Assembly (NCBI GenBank): GCA_038087035.1
Contig: CP051187.1
Coordinates: 3,973,001-4,037,000 of the forward strand
Direction of reading: 5' to 3'
DNA length: 64,000 nucleotides
DNA from: Gloeotrichia echinulata CP02
GTDB taxonomy: Bacteria > Cyanobacteriota > Cyanobacteriia > Cyanobacteriales > Nostocaceae
Made by a program: the position numbers and the translations under genes. The notes below the pieces were generated by a model. It was not told the DNA's origin. It was given only the letters and a program-made list of their open reading frames with translations, and did not search any database. Positions within the stretch are counted from its first letter, which is position 1, and each line of letters opens with the position of its first letter. This document shows positions 59,868-64,000 of the stretch, one piece after another.

Positions 59868-60767
59868 TTAAAACTTGTGTGGTGCAGCACCATATGGTAA
59901 TTCCAAAGGTAGCGCCCCCAACAGTCCCTTGCGATAATCAGTTAACAGATGTCTAGCGGCTCGTTCGACATCGCCATTGTAGCGATGCTGTGCCAGAAGA
60001 TGCAAATATGCTTCTCCTGTGTGGGATGAGGAGTCGAGTTCATAGCGTGAGGATAATACTTTTTGGGGGAAGACATCACTAGCAGTATCTTGGAGATAAT
60101 TGAATAAATCAACTAGTTCTGCGGCTACGAGCTGATTATCATAAGATGCTTCGCCAATATCATCACAAATGGCTAATTTTAAGGCGGCTTCTTGATTCTC
60201 TAACTTCAGAGGGATGACACCAGGCGCGTCTAGCAATTCCAAATGGTCAGAAATTCGCACCCAACGCAGTTGACGAGTTACCCCAGGACGTGCTGCACTT
60301 TCTACGACTCGTTTTCCCAACAGACGGTTAATCAAGGCTGATTTACCAACATTCGGGAAACCAATGACAACAGCGCGGACTGGACGGGGTAACATCCCGC
60401 GATCGCGTCTTCTTTGATTCAGTTCAGTTCCCGCTGCTTGGGCTGCTTTGGCGACTGCTACCACACCTTGACCATGTTGAGCATTGGTAAAATAGGGGGT
60501 TTCTCCTTGATCTCTGAACCAGTCTATCCATAGCGATCGCACTTGGGGCGAAATCATATCTACTCGGTTCATTACCAATAGTCGCGTCTTGCTTCCTACC
60601 CACTCCTCGATTTGGGGATGGTGTGTCGCTAAAGGAATGCGTACGTCTCGTACCTCTAAGACCACATCTACACGTTTAAGCTGTTCTTTGAGATTTTTTT
60701 CCGCTTTGGCGATGTGACCTGGATACCATTGGATCACATTTAATTTATAATTTTGAGTTAAAGCCAT
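59868..60767 (-). CDS. ylqF: circularly permuted GTPase YlqF/RbgA (ribosome biogenesis)
   Basis: The GTPase acts in late assembly of the large ribosomal subunit. The 299-aa protein shows the permuted motif order: G4-like LLVMNRVDM (~63) before G1 GFPNVGKSALINRL (~135) and G3 DAPGV (~177). The start VIQWYPGHIAKAEKNLKEQL with VDVVLEVRDVRIPL is diagnostic. The length is normal. It is followed downstream by palindromic repeats only. Confidence 0.93.
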   Translation of the reverse strand: MALTQNYKLNVIQWYPGHIAKAEKNLKEQLKRVDVVLEVRDVRIPLATHHPQIEEWVGSKTRLLVMNRVDMISPQVRSLWIDWFRDQGETPYFTNAQHGQGVVAVAKAAQAAGTELNQRRRDRGMLPRPVRAVVIGFPNVGKSALINRLLGKRVVESAARPGVTRQLRWVRISDHLELLDAPGVIPLKLENQEAALKLAICDDIGEASYDNQLVAAELVDLFNYLQDTASDVFPQKVLSSRYELDSSSHTGEAYLHLLAQHRYNGDVERAARHLLTDYRKGLLGALPLELPYGAAPHKF

Positions 60768-60795
60768 AGTTAATTACCAATACCAATACCAATTC

Positions 60796-61173
60796 CTAAT
60801 TATCACCCACTGCGGCTTGATGCAAAATCAGACGATTGCCATCGGGGTCATAGGCGTAAATTTCTCTCCCGTGGGAAGCGATAGATATTTCTCCTGGTGG
60901 AGGATAGCCTAAATCAGTCAGGTGAGCGATCGCATCTTCCAACTTACTCACCTCTAGACATAAACTTATCTTACCTTGGCTTGAGCTTGTAAATTCCGAG
61001 GTAGATGTTTTTTTGGGTTGAAAAATACCTAATCGTAAACCGCAAATCTGAAACTCAGCATAGACATTCGGAATCAGGGTTGTTGGTTCTTGCTGAAGTA
61101 ATTTACTATAGAAAAGTACCAAAACTTCTATATTAACCGATCCTAGAGTCACTAGTGCGTCTTGAATCATCAT
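60796..61173 (-). CDS. VOC-family (glyoxalase/bleomycin resistance fold) protein
   Basis: From ATG 61173 (MMIQDALVTLGSVNIEVLVL) the 125-aa protein has a betaalphabetabetabeta plan with FYSKLLQQEP, LRLGIFQP and the C-terminal DPDGNRLILHQ typical of VOC proteins. A Glu/His metal set is only partly recognisable (CLEVSKLEDAIAHL, REIYAYDPDGN). The function is unknown. It lies upstream of ylqF on the same strand with a 28-bp gap, so the two may be cotranscribed. Confidence 0.82.
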   Translation of the reverse strand: MMIQDALVTLGSVNIEVLVLFYSKLLQQEPTTLIPNVYAEFQICGLRLGIFQPKKTSTSEFTSSSQGKISLCLEVSKLEDAIAHLTDLGYPPPGEISIASHGREIYAYDPDGNRLILHQAAVGDN

Positions 61174-61285
61174 AATCCTCGCGCCGTATATCAAGTATGG
61201 TGCCCCGGAAAGCGAAAATTAGTCATCTTCGTTGAAAATTAACCTGTCCTACTTTCGGCTACAAAGTATAAAATTCACCAAAATT

Positions 61286-61385
61286 ATACCAATTCAGCAA
61301 ATCTTTGCAACACATCGATAATCTGTAGGGGCGCAAGGCCTTGCGCCCAAAGCCTATCTGTCCCATTCTTTTTTCAAATTGGTAT
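61286..61385. mobile_element. 100-bp MITE-like element, family A (copy 2, inverted)
   Basis: It is the reverse complement of the copy at 593-692: ATACCAATTCAGCAAATCTT on the left, CTTTTTTCAAATTGGTAT on the right. The central GGCGCAAGGCCTTGCGCCC palindrome is slightly eroded on one arm. Confidence 0.8.
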
Positions 61386-61389
61386 TATT

Positions 61390-61650
61390 TTTTGACTTGA
61401 CTAATAACTCATCAGTATTGATCATTGACTAAGCCTGGAAATAAATTTCTCGCTTTCAGCTTAAACCCATTAAAATGGGTTACAGCAATTTTCAGGCAAT
61501 AACTACATATATAGCGTATAGCGGTTATCGCTTGAGTCCAATACACTCGTTTGGGCACGTTTTGCCGGTGCCCTACACGCGACGATATAATTTGTCAGGC
61601 ATTCAACTGAAAACCGCTATATTGTAGGGGCGCAAAGCCTGACGCCTAAA
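61390..61650. other. spacer with a diverged palindromic element
   Basis: TTACAGCAATTTTCAGGCAA (61483) resembles a family B end, followed by TATAGCGGTTATCGCTTGAG and, inverted, AAAACCGCTATATTG (61610). A GGGGCGCAAAGCCTGACGCC palindrome remnant follows. It holds no ORF. Confidence 0.5.
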
Positions 61651-61654
61651 GCCT

Positions 61655-62105
61655 AACATCTAACTCCCAACTCCCAACTCCCAACTCCCAACCCCCAACT
61701 CCCAACTCCCAACTCCCAACCCCCAACTCCCAACTCCCAACTCCTTACTCCCAACTCCTTACTCCTTACTCCTTACTCCTTACTCCTTACTCCTTACTCC
61801 TTACTCCTTACTCCTTACTCCTTACTCCTTACTCCTTACTCCTTACTCCCAACTCCTTACTCCTTACTCCTTACTCCTTACTCCTTACTCCTTACTCCTT
61901 ACTCCTTACTCATTACTCCTTACTCCTTACTCCTTACTCCTTACTCCTTACTCCTTACTCCTTACTCCTTACTCCTTACTCCTTACTCCTTACTCCTTAC
62001 TCCTTACTCCTTACTCCTTACTCCTTACTCCTTACTCCTTACTCCTTACTCCTTACTCCTTACTCCTTACTCCTTACTCCTTACTCCTTACTCCTTACTC
62101 CTAAC
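61655..62105. repeat. heptamer array (CCCAACT then CCTTACT)
   Basis: About 12 CCCAACT-type units are followed by some 50 CTCCTTA units up to the ATG of the ABC ATPase gene. It occupies the full promoter region of that gene. Confidence 0.97.
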
Positions 62106-62107
62106 TA

Positions 62108-62836
62108 ATGACTATTAATTATTTACTAGAAGTCCAAAATGTCCACGCTGGATATATCAAAGACGTAGATATCTTACAAGGTGTAAATTTCCAAGTTGAA
62201 GCGGGGGAATTGGTGACAGTGATAGGTCCCAATGGTGCTGGTAAATCCACATTAGCAAAAACCATTTTTGGACTATTAACCCCCCACACAGGCACAATTA
62301 CCTTTAAAGGCGAGAATATAGCAGGCTTAAAGTCAAATCAAATCGTCCAACGGGGAATGTGCTACGTCCCGCAAATCGCCAATGTTTTCCCGTCGCTCAG
62401 TATCGAAGAGAACCTGGAAATGGGGGCTTTTGTCCGTAATATTCCCCTACAACCCCTGAAAGATAAAATATTTGACATGTTTCCTCGACTGAGCGATCGC
62501 CGTCGTCAACGCGCTGGTACCCTTTCTGGAGGGGAACGCCAAATGCTAGCGATGGGTAAAGCTTTGATGTTAGAACCCAGTTTACTGCTGTTGGATGAAC
62601 CTTCTGCAGCTTTATCGCCGATTTTAGTTACACAAGTATTTGATCAGATTAAACAAATTAACCAGACAGGAACAGCGATTGTACTAGTAGAACAAAATGC
62701 TCGCAAAGCCTTAGAAATGGCGGATCGCGGTTATGTACTGGAGTCTGGACGCGATGCTATCTCAGGTCCTGGTCGAGAATTGCTGAATAATCCCAAGGTG
62801 GGTGAGTTGTATCTGGGCGCTGGGAAAGGACATTAA
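62108..62836 (+). CDS. branched-chain/neutral amino acid ABC transporter ATPase (LivF/NatE type)
   Basis: The 242-aa ATPase has Walker A GPNGAGKSTLAKTIFG (~39), the Q-loop in YVPQIANVFPSLSIEENLEM, signature LSGGERQMLAMGKALM (~140) and Walker B LLLLDEPSAALSP (~160). The FPSLSIEENLEMGAF segment is typical of LivF/UrtE-type subunits. Permeases are not adjacent; the binding lipoprotein at 12385 could be a partner of the same transporter class. Directly upstream is pure heptamer DNA, so its promoter is unclear. Confidence 0.88.
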   Translation: MTINYLLEVQNVHAGYIKDVDILQGVNFQVEAGELVTVIGPNGAGKSTLAKTIFGLLTPHTGTITFKGENIAGLKSNQIVQRGMCYVPQIANVFPSLSIEENLEMGAFVRNIPLQPLKDKIFDMFPRLSDRRRQRAGTLSGGERQMLAMGKALMLEPSLLLLDEPSAALSPILVTQVFDQIKQINQTGTAIVLVEQNARKALEMADRGYVLESGRDAISGPGRELLNNPKVGELYLGAGKGH

Positions 62837-62866
62837 TGGAGATGGGGGGGAGAATAACCAATGACA

Positions 62867-63300
<434 letters not shown>

Positions 63301-63392
63301 AAATAACTCTTAAATCGTGTAAGCGGGTACTCTTGCATCCTACGGGAGTCTGATATCTTCCTGGGACAACAAGGCTGTTGTCAGGTAGATTT

Positions 63393-64000
63393 ATGACTCG
63401 AATTAATGGATTTGTGGGGCGACGTGATGTATTAAAATGGGTAGGCGCAGTAAGCATTGGTAGCACTTTTGCTGGCTGTAGTCTACTGGAAAGTAAACAA
63501 CCAGATATAGCTAGTGATGTTCATTCAGCTAACCCGCAACCAGTCAATCCTAATGCAGCTTTAAAACGCTTGCTTGATGGTAATCAACGATTTATACAAC
63601 AAAAGCCTCAATATCCTGACCAATCACTAGAACGTCTACAATTAGTTGCAAAAGAGCAGTATCCTTTTGCATCAATATTAGGCTGTGCAGATTCTCGTGT
63701 ACCTGCAGAAATTGTCTTTGATCAAGGACTTGGGGATTTATTTGTGGTGCGAGTAGCTGGTAATATCGCTAATGACATCACTATCGGTAGCTTAGAATAT
63801 TCTACATCTGTATTGGGTTCGCAGTTAATTATGGTTTTGGGTCATCGCCGATGCGGTGCAGTCGCAGCAGCGCTCAAAAATGAAGCATCTGGTGGTAGAA
63901 TTGGCTTGATTGTGGAGAACATCAAACCAGCAGTATCGCCAATAAAATCAAAGAATGGCGATATCAGTGAAAAAGCCGTGATTGCCAATATTCAATATCA
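63393..64000 (+). CDS. beta-class carbonic anhydrase, exported, 3' end outside window
   Basis: The frame begins MTRINGFVGRRDVLKWVGAV, a twin-arginine-type signal, and reaches a lipobox-like FAGC (~29-32). The mature part starts at ALKRLLDGNQRFIQQ. The zinc/active-site set of beta carbonic anhydrases is visible: LGCADSRVPAEIVFDQGLGD (Cys, Asp-Arg), VRVAGNIA and MVLGHRRCGAVAAAL (His and Cys). It hydrates CO2 in the periplasm, like EcaB of cyanobacteria. No complete stop is visible before the window ends after 202 codons. Confidence 0.9.
   Translation, partial: MTRINGFVGRRDVLKWVGAVSIGSTFAGCSLLESKQPDIASDVHSANPQPVNPNAALKRLLDGNQRFIQQKPQYPDQSLERLQLVAKEQYPFASILGCADSRVPAEIVFDQGLGDLFVVRVAGNIANDITIGSLEYSTSVLGSQLIMVLGHRRCGAVAAALKNEASGGRIGLIVENIKPAVSPIKSKNGDISEKAVIANIQY

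Overview
The window looks like chromosome of a filamentous, probably heterocyst-forming cyanobacterium (Nostoc/Anabaena group). This rests on frequent GCGATCGC (HIP1) octamers, very abundant short heptanucleotide tandem repeats (gagtaat, gagttag, ccttact, ccaatcc), a plant-type phytoene desaturase/phytoene synthase pair, a 2-oxoglutarate decarboxylase/succinate-semialdehyde dehydrogenase pair, and many families known only from cyanobacteria. No species is claimed.

Layout. 1-8 kb: edge of an IscB-type IS200/IS605 element (first eight codons plus its probable omega RNA), two tRNA-Arg genes, small conserved cyanobacterial proteins (DUF3181, 2TM, DUF2795), moaC, an MFS transporter whose end was rewritten by a decayed TnpB element, a family 2 glycosyltransferase, an NlpC/P60 murein endopeptidase and a divergent beta-lactamase-like serine hydrolase. 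8-11 kb: an accessory patch with a ribbon-helix-helix regulator, a small unknown protein, an intact TnpB element and an unknown gene. 11-19 kb: an exported protein, an amino-acid-binding lipoprotein, tRNA-Ser, crtB-pds and an RlpA-like protein. 19-31 kb: an unusual neighbourhood with two asparagine-synthetase-like enzymes that lack the glutaminase cysteine, a decarboxylase-fold protein without its PLP lysine, a membrane protein with a possible Toprim domain, Uma2, an amidase and a flavin-dependent monooxygenase. 31-46 kb: nagZ, a decayed AlbA_2 gene, mutL, a rhodanese-like protein, a second TnpB, an adenosine-deaminase-like protein, an FMO-like monooxygenase and a CHASE3 hybrid kinase. 45-64 kb: purA, rplY, an APH-like/P-loop kinase, a DUF218 protein, an NACHT/STAND-like ATPase, a CyanoTRADDas_TM-type protein, 2-OGDC and SSADH, an FHA-GAF adenylate cyclase, ylqF/rbgA, a VOC protein, a LivF-type ATPase and the start of an exported beta-carbonic anhydrase.

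Two themes stand out. First, RNA-guided-nuclease elements (OMEGA) recur: one IscB with an upstream omega RNA, two TnpB genes sharing a strongly conserved 3' block, and one TnpB reduced to its right end. Second, repeats and mobile-element ends do not merely fill spacers: they supply start or stop codons for several neighbouring genes (111-aa membrane protein, MFS transporter, LLM monooxygenase, decarboxylase-like protein, AlbA_2 relic). At least seven palindromic MITE-like families occur, several with two or more copies in the window.

All calls come from reading the sequence and remembered family motifs; no database search was run.
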